Positions 30,979 to 44,000 of a stretch of DNA of 64,000 nt are shown piece after piece. The position numbers and the translations under genes were made by a program. The notes below the pieces were generated by a model. It ran no database searches and was not told where the DNA came from. It saw only the letters and a program-made list of their open reading frames with translations. The first letter of the stretch is position 1. Every line of letters starts with the position of its first letter. Location: assembly GCA_007844125.1 (NCBI GenBank), contig CM017571.1, positions 29,873,850 to 29,937,849 on the forward strand, in the 5' to 3' direction. The stretch is from Sinonovacula constricta (lineage: Eukaryota; Mollusca; Bivalvia; Cardiida; Solecurtidae).

Positions 30979-31821
30979 CTGTGAAAGCATTTTATTTCGT
31001 GGGACATTTAATTACGTGGAATTCGTGGGCAAGACAATCCACGAATTTAAGTACCAACAATATAAAATCCCCTCGGTTAGACTTTTGAATGCTAGATTTA
31101 CTTGTAAATCATGTCAACATATTTTTACTAAACAGGACATAAAGCTCAAACAAACAGACGATTTCACCACACTTTATTTACATTGTATTGACATAGAACG
31201 ATAAAACATGTTTACGAACATAAGCAATTTAATCATGAAAAACGATCAATGCTAAGTAATTTTATACTGTAATATATACACAAGCACTATAAACTAAAGT
31301 ACATCGTACAGGTAATTTTACAACATTTTGTCACAACACAACACAATGACACTAGCACAGGCCTGCCTTCCGGAACCCCGCGACAATCAACTCGGTACCC
31401 GTGTAGGGTGTTTACTTAAGGGTCTGTTTTGTGTCAGTTTGCATAGTACGCTAATTCACGTTAATTGACAGTCAATGGCTTCGTTAAATTAGACCCTTAA
31501 AAGAACCAGCGCAACTAACATCTTTATGAATATAATCCCTTAAATGACACGCTAATTGACAGTTTGGTGTCATAAAAGTCGTCTGATGAGACTCGGCTGT
31601 GAAAACATTGTCCGGATGCCGTGGATCAATATCATCAGGCGTGACGTAAGACAATAGGCAGAGTCACTCACTAATCCGTAGTTTCGCATCTGTCAAAAAT
31701 CGAAGGTAATTGTTTTTTTAATTTCGTGGGTAGGGCAATCCACAAAGTCAAGTACCCACGAATATGCCCGTCCTCTTCAAACGACGAAATTTCTGCCCCA
31801 CGAAATAAAATGCTTTCACAG
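30979..31821. mobile_element. TA-flanked inverted-repeat element, 843 bp
   Basis: The left end CTGTGAAAGCATTTTATTTC matches the reverse complement of the right end GAAATAAAATGCTTTCACAG exactly, and TA dinucleotides flank both ends (30977-30978, 31822-31823). CGTGGG/CCCACG words recur just inside. There is no transposase ORF, so it is a non-autonomous Tc1/mariner-like MITE. Confidence 0.85.
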
Positions 31822-31823
31822 TA

Positions 31824-34766
31824 TCTAAAAAACGTATCATTAATTAAATGAAGCAAAATACATTTAATAAGGTTGTGTTGATTGTACATGTTTAACTGGT
31901 GCAATAAATAAAAAGTTTTAATTTTAAACCTTGTAAGTTGCTTCTTATCCACCTATACAACTTACAAGATTTTTCCTCTATTGTTAAATCAGAAACATTG
32001 CATGGTAAAGTGTATTGAATTACCTCCCTTGTGGGTGATCAGTCATTGTCCCATTATATTTGGAATTTTACATGTGTTTAACCAATAATTAAGCTACAAG
32101 ATGCACATTAAGCCCATATTTTGTTAAATGAAAAATGATTAGTTAAGCATATAATAGCAATACACAATTTTCCTATTTTCACAATTTTGCCACTTTTATG
32201 GCAAAATATGTCTGATATAAATATATGAAAATAATATATGAAAATAATTTCAGAAAAGGGAGATAAACAAGCTTTCGACATAAAATGGGTTTTAGCAGTA
32301 AATGAGCAATACATGTATAATGTATGACATCTGTTTAATTCAACAAGTCAGTTTGAAAAACGCTAGTCTGCTCAAAATGTAATCCATTCTATTCCAGATT
32401 ATCTGATAGGTCTAGGTCTATGGAAGACTATTCTTAATTTGAACCATAGGCAAAACTTTTATCTACAAATAATTGCTATAAAGACATCTTTTTTCTTAAA
32501 AGGATTTAATGACCTATTTAAAAAATGGAAGAAAACATTCTTTTATTATTATACATGGTGAAAAAGGAACTTTTCAATTCAGTTTTCAAAAAGTATACTT
32601 TTTTTACCTTCTGCAAAATATGCACACATGTGAACTCTCCCTTTTGGAGGGAGACTCCCTCTTTTAAGATTCAAAATTATTTGAAAATGAGGGGTGTTTT
32701 ACAACATTTTCAGAAATATCCCTACCTGGAAACAGATAACTTCCTTCTTTGTTTTTTTGAAAATAAAAAATCTCCCACTTTGCAAGTGAAAATCTCCCAC
32801 TATGGCCTCAGAAAAAGGTCACATGTATGAATGTGGAAAACTTGTAATCTGTGTAACTGGAAGAAATAGTTGTATTCTGTTCTGTTGGGGTAGTCTTCCA
32901 TTGACCCAATGTCTGCATGCACCACTTGAAAGACTATTGTCTGATGAACTACTTAACAACAGTGGTGATTGTGTCAATTACCAGTAACTAACAATACAAT
33001 CAGTGACATTACTGAGCACCACAAATAAACTTCTAGAATCAATTAGATACCAATGTCCTTTTGGAAGTACATTTTTACATTAATAAATATAAACATAACA
33101 TATTTCCAACGCATCTTGTTTTCTGCTGCTTTGTCATAATTTGTATCAGAAAGACAAATTTGTTTAAATGACTTACTGGTTTAGACCTGGGTAATAAACA
33201 ATTTAAAATAATTTAAAATAAACAATTTAAAATACAATATAAATAATTTACAATAAATAATTTTTAATAAATAATTTAAAATGTATCCGCGAAAACTGTT
33301 ATATTTAACCCTTTCAGGTCAATTAGAAGGGATTTACCACATATTTACAAGATTATAGTGTACTTTACAAGTGTTGATGACAATTGATGATTCAAGTCAC
33401 AAGACGAGTGCTTATAAACAGCAGAATAGCTTGCTAGTAGTTGTCTTTTTATATTTATTTTTTTTTATAGATTTCTCTTTAGTGTTTAAAAATACATCTA
33501 ATTTTAAAAATACATGAATAATTATACAATAAGTCAGCAAAGCCTGTGTAAATTTCTCTTGAATAAGGCATTAGGGCCAAAATTTTATAGAGAGACGTTC
33601 TATTTAGTTTATATGCATGATGTTCCCTCTTAGGAACATTTGTCAAATTTGTTTATAACATTATAACGTGACTTTATGTTTAAGACCTGGAATAAATAAA
33701 CAATTAAAATTAATTTTAACTGTTCTTATGGATAGTTATGTTAAACCAGTTCAAAACAATAAGAATGGACTACATATGTACAAGATAACAGTGTACTCGA
33801 CTAATACAGACCTTCTAAGGTTAAACACAACAATTTGACATATTAAGCAAATCAACATGTATTAATGCATATAATTTACATCATGGCAATTTGAATGTCA
33901 TAAATATCTAAAATTTACAATATTTCAAAACACATAGAGCCTGGCTCTTTACTAACAAAAACATCAAATTTTTACATCAATTTATTTGCTTATGTCTTAT
34001 CACATAAAACTTGGAAGAGTTCTTAGTCCTAGCTGTTGATGACAATAAGTTATGATCAAAGTCACAAGACAGGAGCCGATAAACGAAAGAATGGCTCACC
34101 ACTAGTTTTTACAAAGCAGTCCTGGCATTAAATTCAAAAACAGTGGAAAATCTAGTAAATAATAACCACTGATAGTCAAATAAAATATGTACTTAAGTGT
34201 CTTATAGAATCGGAGAAACGCTCTATCATTCATACAACTGCCTAATAAATGTCCAGACTGATATTAGGAGCTTAATATTCAAATGATGGACAAAAAGATA
34301 CAGATTACTTACAAACAACTGTAATCAGACATTCCTTGATATGGCCCTAATGATTTTTAATTAATTAACAAATGACAGTGTTAACAACATGGCAAGCAGA
34401 TGAAGTGCCAATAGAAACACTAGCTGACCAAGCCAACAAAGGTGTGAAAACCAAGGCATATATAAACAGCCTGGACAGAAGGTGTTTACCTAGGACTATT
34501 TTATTTCAGATTTATTCAAAGTTGAAAGTAGTTGTTTTTACTTCATAAAGGTAATTGGACTTGAGAATTATACATTGTGATAGGCATTCTTCTTTTTAAA
34601 AATTCCCTTCAATTTCCGAAAGCTGATGAAAAATCCTTCAATTCAAGTACTTTTACATGTTTTTAGTTACAAGATAATTTTTAGAGCCAACATTTGTGTT
34701 CGCAATCACTAACGTTTTGAATTCAAAGCGTAGAGGTAATAATGACAAAGTCTGGTCAATTCTAGT
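31824..34766. other. Gene-free region between SBDS and the RAMA gene
   Basis: AT-rich. It contains the 200-bp inverted-repeat element at 32633-32829 and a diverged direct duplication: about 33350-33440 resembles 34025-34110 (shared GTTGATGACAAT and AAGTCACAAGAC words). TTTATT at 34511-34516 is AATAAA on the minus strand and could serve the minus-strand gene. No other gene recognised. Confidence 0.5.
32633..32829 (+). mobile_element. 200-bp inverted-repeat element, copy 2
   Basis: Begins CACACATGTGAACTCTCCC and ends GGTCACATGTATG, inverted relative to each other. The interior (CTCCCACTTTGCAAGTGAAA) matches the copies at 14.3 and 54.1 kb. The overlapping 101-residue ORF is not conserved between copies. 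Confidence 0.8.
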
Positions 34767-35084
34767 CTACCAATTAGTCAGTGCTGCCCATATCTCTACC
34801 GGAAGACTCTGACTGGCTAAATCTTTATCCCAGAAATGATCAGGGAGGTCATCACCTGGTACAAGATCTCTTTCATCCAGCAGTCTGATCTTGCAGCCTG
34901 TGAGAATGTTCTTCAGATGGGACCAGCTAGTCTTCTTGACTCTCCATTTGTGCCGAAGTTACTCCTGTGTCCGCTGATGTTGGTGGAAATGTGTGATTAG
35001 AATGGACACATTCGTCTACTTGAGTGGCTTTATCCAACATCAGCAGCCTACCATGACTCTCTGTGGCAATGCTCATTGATGTAA
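34767..35084 (-). CDS. RAMA gene exon 14, C-terminal module with a +1 frameshift
   Basis: Enters in phase from exon 13 with VTSMSIATESHGRLLMLDKA then TQVDECVHSNHTFPPTSADT, reaching a stop at 34927-34929. In the next frame a protein-like stretch follows: RVKKTSWSHLKNILTGCKIR, LLDERDLVPGDDLPDHFWDK and DLASQSLPVEIWAALTNW, stop 34767-34769. Dropping one A from AAA (34947-34949 on the plus strand) joins them. The acceptor CTATTTACAG is good. Confidence 0.65.
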
Positions 35085-38000
35085 CTGTAAATAGGTAATA
35101 CATCATAGGAACATTTATCATACAAGAAAAAGTTTCGGTGCGCCAGTGGTTCTACTCAGCCATTTGTTTGGGGTCTTCCTTCAACATAGAAGCTGGACTT
35201 TGCTATAATGACCATTATTGGCTGCTGCTATGTATTAAAAAAAAGGTTTGCAAATTGGTATACAACTATCCATTATTGTCCAAATAGTCCATTGACAAAC
35301 AAATAAAACATTCTAAAGAAGAAAAAAAACCCTCATGATTGAGTAGATAGAAAGAAAATAAACACAATTAGCACAAAGACAGAAGATAAATAAAAGCTTT
35401 ATTGTGTTTCAGTAACTTCCATGTTTACAGGTATAAGTTTTTATTTGTATTTATGGAACCTCTGGCCAAACATCTACAATAAGTAGAACTGCTAACATGG
35501 TAGTAGCTTGAAGACCCCGTACATGAAAATATTCACCATGACTTGAAACCACAGGGGCTGAGGGGTTATACGTCTATGAATAACCAATCCCCCCTGAGAA
35601 CATGTAAATCAAAGGTAAGTTTTGACCGGACCACTCTTTGTACATCACAATAAAGCATGTTTTATCCGTGAATGGACATTTACTACACCAGCCCCACAAA
35701 AACAACAGTATATCAACATGACAGCATCACCATTAGCTGCATCTGACTGCTGACAAATGTTGGAAGTTTGATACTTGTTTGTCATTGTCAGGTGCAATTT
35801 GTCAACCCCTGACCACAGAGGAAGGTAAGGTTGCTAGTGGTGAGTTACTAGGTGACAGGGTGGGGATGCCCTTAGCTTGTGATAGTTTTATTATACGTTT
35901 ATTCTTATATAAACATGCAATAATTATGGGTGCATTTATTTATTTTTTATTTTATTTCTAGATCTAGTATTTTCTTATAAAAAAGCAAAAATGACATTTA
36001 ACTTGTATCATTATAATATATTTATAACATATACCATTTTTATCCTTCAAATTATATTTTGATTTAATTTTTATAAGTTTATCTAAATTGAATGAGCTAA
36101 CTTTATTAAATTTTTATTTTACTGAAAACTTGAACAAATTCTTTTTATCTTTTATCTAAACATTTGTTCCAAAAGCTGTACAATAAAGGGCACAGATGTG
36201 TGACATCCAAGGCGCCATAGAGAGCATGTGCTGTAAACAAGAAGAGGGATATCCTGGGGACTAAACACTCTTTTTATACTGTTTTATACTCTTTACAAAA
36301 GTATTTTACTGGAACAACCCATAACACTGATGGGAGCTAGCCTATCTCTACTTTGCTTGCTTTCTTGTTGTCTGCTCCATCTGTAACTACAAGCTACATT
36401 GCTGAAATCAGCATACTCGGTTTCTTTTGTTAAAGAAGACCTTGTCTAATGGCTGCAAATTCCTATTACCCGGTAATGCTAACTACTGTTTATAATTGCA
36501 GGCTACATTTTATTGTTGCAAGCTATACTGTTAAAAGAAAGAACACTCAGCTCTTTTCTCTGAAATAGAATAGCCACGACATCGTGTTATTGACAGCTAC
36601 ACTATCATCCCCATTAAAAAATGCATTCCATAAGAGACACTGTTCTCCACAGCGGCGCCAATGAGTCATTGATTTATTTTTTCCTGTAAGTTAATATAGG
36701 TATAGTGCTCATAACATCGTGGAAGAATATAAAGATACAGCAAAACCTGGCTAAGAGGGACACCTGTGGTTCTTGTAGATTTTCAGTATTTATTGTTTAC
36801 TGTAAAAGAAATTTAACATAAAGTTCAGTTCCGAAAGAAAAGTACACTTAGAAAGAATGGAATGTTTTCTTAAAATTTTATGCACCCTTAAAAATCAAGA
36901 AATAAAATGATGATGTCCATCATGAAGCTTTAAAAAAATGTAACATAATGGTCAATGTTGAAAGAAGAGAAATGATTTAATAATGTTTTCGGTTTTATAT
37001 TCTAAACTTAATTTAAATTTCTTACTCATCAGATGTGACATCAACTACTTGTAAAGTGTGCAAACAGTCTTGTTCAACTGAGCAGTGTTTGCAGGGGTGA
37101 TAAACTGATTAATTACACTGGTATAACTGGACTACCTGGTGCTATCCTGCATAGTGAGGATTAGAAATGTAAGAATTGGTTCAGAAATAACTGTCCCAAG
37201 TCCGGGGGTTCTCCACTTTCCGAGGTTGTGGGACATTAAAATAAATAAATAAAAAAAAGACATTTCTGGAAAAAAGTAGGGTGGTCCTTTAGTGAGGTTT
37301 TACTGTACATATAGTTGGGTATTAGTCAGATTCATTTAAGAAATATGATATTTTTTGCTATAAAGATATTTCATAAATGGCATTTTCTCTCCACACAGAG
37401 CATAATCTATGTCTTTATATGTGTACATGTATATATGTCTTACATGATACGCATAGTACTGAAAATATAAGTGCAAAATGAAAACAGCAGACTCCGAAAT
37501 ATGAAATCCAACTAAAACCATACAACATAATCAGTGAGATGGAGTCAGAAAATGGGGCAGGGTATATGCATAATTTTCATCACTATGTTATTTACATTAA
37601 GTGTTGATGTTAGATTCTTTATAAGCTCATTGTCAATAAATGTATTGCCCAATAAAAAGCAAATAACTCCTGGCCTAAAGTACAATTTTACCTTGTTAAT
37701 TCTTTCTTTGTTTACCAATTCTTTTTTAACTTTATTAAATATAACTTTGATGCAGAAATTTATATTCATTCAAAGAGGTCCATTGTAAAATTTAAGCCCA
37801 ACCCACATGCCATGAAAAAAATGGGGAAGAAAAGAGTGCACTGTCAACATCACAATGTAGTTCATAGTAAAATTAATGCAATATTCTATGTAAAATTCAC
37901 TCTAGCTAAAAACAATGGACATATTAATATTTAACCAAAGAGTCTGAGGCTAGCCGAGTGTTTTTACTGATAAACATAGGCGGTGATAAATAATACAAAT

Positions 38001-41000
38001 GTATTTCCCATGAGACAACATAACTAGGTTAGAACAAGATTCAGGGCATAAAAAGACAGCCACTGTATGAATCACTACAACTACACTTTGATATATATAT
38101 AAAAAATGCAAACAAGGAAAAAAAATATATATATTACGCCTTTTTATGACTAGTTTGCTTTGTTGCTATATATGGGAAACATGTGTTTCATTTGTAACTT
38201 TTCATGACTGGTGGTTGTAATAGTGTTTACTCTTGCGAAGTGAATAAACAAGCGGAAATATGACAAGTGACATTAATTGAATCTCTTTGCCTTTTAGCGA
38301 GTAGTGTATGTTATTGTTTTGAAATAAACCTTGCACCAACGTTATTATAGTATAATATGGCAACATCCAAGCATTTACTGTTGGTGGAGTAAGACCACCA
38401 GACAAGCTGATCTATATTCACCAACATATATAAAGATAATAATCTTAATAGTATTGTTGTTCATTTTCTTCAGTGTACAATTATCAGATACACAAGACTA
38501 TTTTATAATTTCAAAATGATAAAGTATATGACAAATATTAAATGAGGCAGAAAAAAACAAATAGAAAGAAATGAAAACTGAGATTTAATGCATTTATATA
38601 ACATATAGCTAGCAGAAAGCTGGTGAAAAATGTCTGTAGTTGTTACAAAAGAAATGAGGCAAGTGGTTGTTTCAATATGAATTGATGATTTAATGGTTTA
38701 GCTGAAATTTCAATCAGTGCTATAAGAATTTAACTGAGAGTTTCAATCAGCAAAGAATAGTTAACCAGTAGTTTCAATCCGAATATAAAAGTTTACCTTT
38801 AGTTTTTATTAGTATATGAAAGTTTACCACTAGTTTCAATCAGTATTGGTGATTTATCTCTAGTTACAAACAGTGTATTAAAGCTAACCTGTATTTTTAA
38901 TCAGTATAAGAGGGTTAACTTGTAGTTTCAACCAGTTTTTGAAAGATTACCTGCAGTATTAATTACTATATGAAAGTTTACCTGTTTAGCCATATTTTCT
39001 GCAAGTATGTGGGAGTTAATTTGTATTTTCAATCAGCATGAGGGTTTATCTGTAGTTTCAGTCAGTATATGAGAGTTTACCTGAAGTTTTAATCAATACA
39101 GGAGAGTTTAACATAAGTATAAATTAGTGATATGAGAGTTTACTTGTTATCAGTGATATGAGAGTTTACCTGAATTTTCAATCAGTGATATAAGAGTCTT
39201 GCCCTTGTAGTGTACCTGAAACATAGTATAAACCAAGTCATCATCATCATCATCACCCTGCTTTTCATCAAAATCAACATGCTTTTCATCATCATCATCA
39301 TCATCATCATCACCCAGCTTTCCATCATCATCATCCAACTTTCCGTCATCATCACCCTGTTTTCTATCATCATCACCCAGCTTTCCATCATCATCATCAC
39401 CTAGCTTTCCATCATCACCCAGCCTTCCAAGATTATCCCCCTGTTTTCCATCATCATCACCCACCTTTCCCTCATCATCACATAGCTTTCCATCATCATC
39501 AACCGGCTTTCCATCATCATCACCGAGCTTTCCATCATCATCACCCAGTTTTCCATCATTATTATTATCATCCAAGTTTCCATCATTATCATCACTCACC
39601 TTTCCATCATCATCAACCGGTTTTTCATCGTCATCATCACCCAGTTTTCATTACATCATCATCACCCAGTTTTCATTACATCATCATCACCCAGCTTTTC
39701 CTCATCATCATCACCCTGCTTTTCCTCATCATCATCACCCAGCTTTTCATCATCATCATCACCCTGCTTTTCATCATCATCATCACCCAGCTTTTCATCA
39801 GCATCATAATCACCCTGTTTTCCATCATCACCCAGCTTTTCATCATCATCACCCAGCTTTTCATCATCATCATCCTGCTTTCCATCATCAACACATGCTT
39901 ATCATCATCATTATTATCATCATCATAAACATCATCTTTCTCATCACTATCATGATCATCCTACCAATCATTATTAACATCCTTCTCATCATCATCATCA
40001 TCAAAACCTTCAGCAGCTTATACCCTTTTCATCTTTGTGTACGCACCAGTCTATAACTGCGTGACTTTTTCATCTGTGGGGCACCAGTCAGGGACATAAG
40101 CCATCGGGAGACTGTTGGAAATAATAGACCAGTCGCAGTCTGGACTTTACCATTGGGTGTCAATGATGCCACATAGGGACCATTCTGGAGAGAAATTATT
40201 GAATGGATAAAATATTAAATATTAATGACATTATTTAATAAATTAATACACATTTCTATATTTTATATAAAATTGAACAAAGTGATATTATGTTTAATTA
40301 ACGTGGTGTAAAAATATCCAGCCTGAAGTTTACAAAACAGCTAAATTTGTATTTGTTATGAGTTGACAGATTATGGATGTACATGTAAAAAAACTGTCAC
40401 TGATTTACAACAGAAGTGATGAAAATACTACACATTATTTAATGTATTTTATATCTGTTGAGTTCAAATTAAGCACCTGGCTAACCATTTGTGGTACTAC
40501 GTTTAATGGCCGAGGATAAGCAAGGCAAAGATACCACTCAGTAATTGAAGACTTTAAATTGTCTTAGCCTGGATAATAAAACACAACCTCCTGTATGTAC
40601 CCTGAGCAATGCATAGAACTTTTGCATCACAGCAAAAAAAAAAAAAACAACAACAAAAACAACACTGCCCGCTGTTTGGAAAAGGGTCTCACATATTTAA
40701 CATCATCTGTTAGAACAATTTTTAGGTAGAAATGACTTTAGATTGCAGGCTGTTAACCAGGTTTTCTCCAAAATACAGAAGAAATATAGGAATATTTTCA
40801 CAATATAGGAGTTTTGGGATAGTTTTGAGGCAAAATAAAGGACTTTAAAATAGTTTCTTTCACTGGCACTTATACTAACAATTCATACATGTCCTGTTCA
40901 CTTACTGTTTCTACAATAATCAATGTCCAAAATGTCTACTGTAAAAATGAAGGAAACCACTAACTTTGAACAAGAGCATCACAATCCAAGAAGAAAATAA

Positions 41001-44000
41001 AGTAAAAAATGAAGAAGCCAAAGCAGTATCAAAGCAATATTTACTCTCTTCATTAATTGGCAACATATTTACTAACAAAATATAGGAAATATAGGAGGTT
41101 TTTCAGAATATAGGATTTTGATCCAAAATATAGGAGAAATAAAGGTATTTATGCATCAGTTGACAGCCTGAAATTGTCTTGGCCTGGATAATAAACATAT
41201 AACCTTTTTTAATCTGAGCCACCAATATACATGTATCTTTTGCATTACAGCAAAACAACAACAAAAAAAACTTGCCTGGTGTTTGGAAAAGATTCTCACA
41301 TAATTAACATCATCTGTGGGGACATTTTTTAGATAGGACTGCCCTAAGCTATAGTACTACAGCTAAAACAGTCGTGACGCAGGGAGGCTGATTAATTGTC
41401 TTAACTGGTTAAGGAAACATGCCTTGCAGTAGTTGGCACATGCAGGTTGTTAGATAATTATGGGTACTAATTAATGTCAAAAGGTGTTAATTAGTGACTC
41501 ATTTTCCTTTCACCTGTTATATTTTTCATTTGTTGTCATGTACCTCATGTTCTACACACTCTAGAAGTTTTGTATTATGCTTTTTTCATCTTCTTGAATA
41601 GTTTTTTTTTCTGCATCATATTTTACTTTCATTATGTGTATTACATGTTGAGAGTGAATTATAAAACTTGCAAACTTAGTAAAAGCTCCACAATATATCA
41701 TTACATAAAAGACAAAGTATTGTTTAAGTAAAATAGTAATTCGGTATTTAGCTCAGTAAATTTGGGATCCAGAAATTAATTTAATATATTAATTTTAAAA
41801 TTTTATTTTCTGTTTTTAGAAAAACAGTCTTAAAAACTATGACAGGAAAAAAAAATTTTCACCTGAAGGAAGACAGAGAAGACATTTTTTCCAGGCTGGA
41901 CAATCCCTCGGTGAATCAGTTCTAGGAGGGAAGGCAAGGTCTTGGTCTCTGGAATCTTGCAGGCAATGAAAGACAAGTAGTAGATGAGCTTAGTAAATAG
42001 AAACATTGTGTGCATACCTGTGAAGCTTCAGAGTGAGTGAGAGATTCGGTTTTGAAGGTGTGTATAATTCGATACCATTATGTGTGAAATCAAAACAGCA
42101 ATCAGGTTTATATACCGTGAAAAAAACAAATAATAAACACATTCATTGCAAAGTATTAAAATAATAGCTAGATCATTAAGATCAAACAATAATATACTAT
42201 CTATGGACATTAATTGTACGTGCACTCCCCATAGACTTAATTCGTAGAAACAACTCCAAATTCATTTAACTCTTAATTTGGTATTTTTATTAGGTTGGGG
42301 TATATTTTATAAAAATTGTGCAAATGGTGTTTCTAATAAGTAAAGCAATTAAAAAACATGTCATCGATGAATTTTATTACTTTTCCAAAATTTGTTAGAA
42401 AATTCCAATACCTTTGCATGAAAGCGAGAGTTGTGACCCCGAAAGTGAGACTATCACACTAAAAACGTGAGACATTTGTATTGCCATTGTAAGGACCAAA
42501 TCTAAGTAAGTTAAGCCTACACCTGACTCCACCTTTTTCTCTATATTATGTAAGAAATAATTTGCAGAAATATAGGACAACATTCAAAAGCTGCCCAGTG
42601 CGCAGGTTTTTATCTTTTGTTTGTTGTTTATTTTCTTAATTGAAAAACACAGACTTGCATGGTATTTAAAACTATATTTTTATTAGATTAAATCTCTATC
42701 AGGTACCATTAAAAAGAGTTGATTTACATATTTTATTTCTTTATATCAAAGTTCTTCAATTCAAAGAAAGGGATGATTTCACAGTATCAGGACGTTTTAT
42801 TAACATGAAATACAGTTATACAAAACATGTTTTTGTCTTAAAAAAAATAATTGAAAACATAAAAATGACTGCATCATTATACACACCTTAAGTTCTGTCA
42901 AAGCATCTGAATGTGGCGGAACAAACCCGTACTGAGATTCTGGCTGCTGCTGGCCTGATGTAGGTTCTGTGTCAGTCATCATCCTTGCCTTTCTTACGAC
43001 AGAATCTATTGCCAGGGAGACAGTATCCACTTCATTAACACCTTTTTGACCAGTCCTAGTGTTTGAAGAGCTGTTGGCAGAAGTCAAGTCAACAAAGTTC
43101 CTGTCCAAATTGTTTTCTAGTTGTTTAGCAGCATTGGTAGTCACTGGTTTCTGTACGTGCGGTCTTGTTGTGCCAAGGCTATTCTTAGACACTGAGGATT
43201 GTGTTGTTTGTCGATTCAAGCCAACTGTCACTGGGGGATTCACAGATAAGAGGTGTTTATTTATTTTGACAATATCTTGCACATTATCCTTGCTTGAACC
43301 AGACATGTTGGGATGTGGTCTAGCTGTGACTGTTTTATTCATATTGAGATTTCCTTGGACAAAAGTTTTTTGTCCAGAGCTGTTGCCTTCCTTTATATGG
43401 TTCATGCTTGACACCAATGGTCTATATGATGCAAATGGTTTATTTGTGTAACTAATTTCTCTCAAGTTATAATTGCTTGCCGACACAAAGCCCACTTCGC
43501 TAATTGTTGAACCCATTTGTTGACTGATGCTGGACTTATCTTGTCTGCTACTACCAAAACCTTGATCACCGCTAAAACTTTCTCTGAACAGATCCTCAGC
43601 TCTACATTGATTAACTACTGCAACCTGCTCTCTGACCATGTCTCTACCCATTTCATCACCAAGCTCATTGTCTTTACCCTCATCCCTTGCATTTTTCTGA
43701 CTTTGACTCAGTCTTTGAATCATTCTTTTCTGCAACTCTTTTGTCTCCACAACAAATACATCTGAACTCATTGATGTGGCAGTTGGTGAAACATTCCCCC
43801 AATCTTCTTCTATCATCTGTCTTTGGGGTGGAGAAGTGAAACTGACTTTCTTCCTTCCGGTACAATCAACCAAAAAAGATTCACTGCTTAGCTCCAAGGA
43901 ATTGGTCTTGTCACTAGTGTTGTTTTGAACTATAACACTGCCAGAACTATTTCCTAAGGCACTTACATTCAAGGTTTTTGTTGTTTCTTGTGGTTTATTT

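Noticed and set aside
39150..39894. Asp-rich and Met-rich ORFs
   Set aside because: Readings of the ATC-based minisatellite. Only the exon 13 segment at the end is supported as coding.
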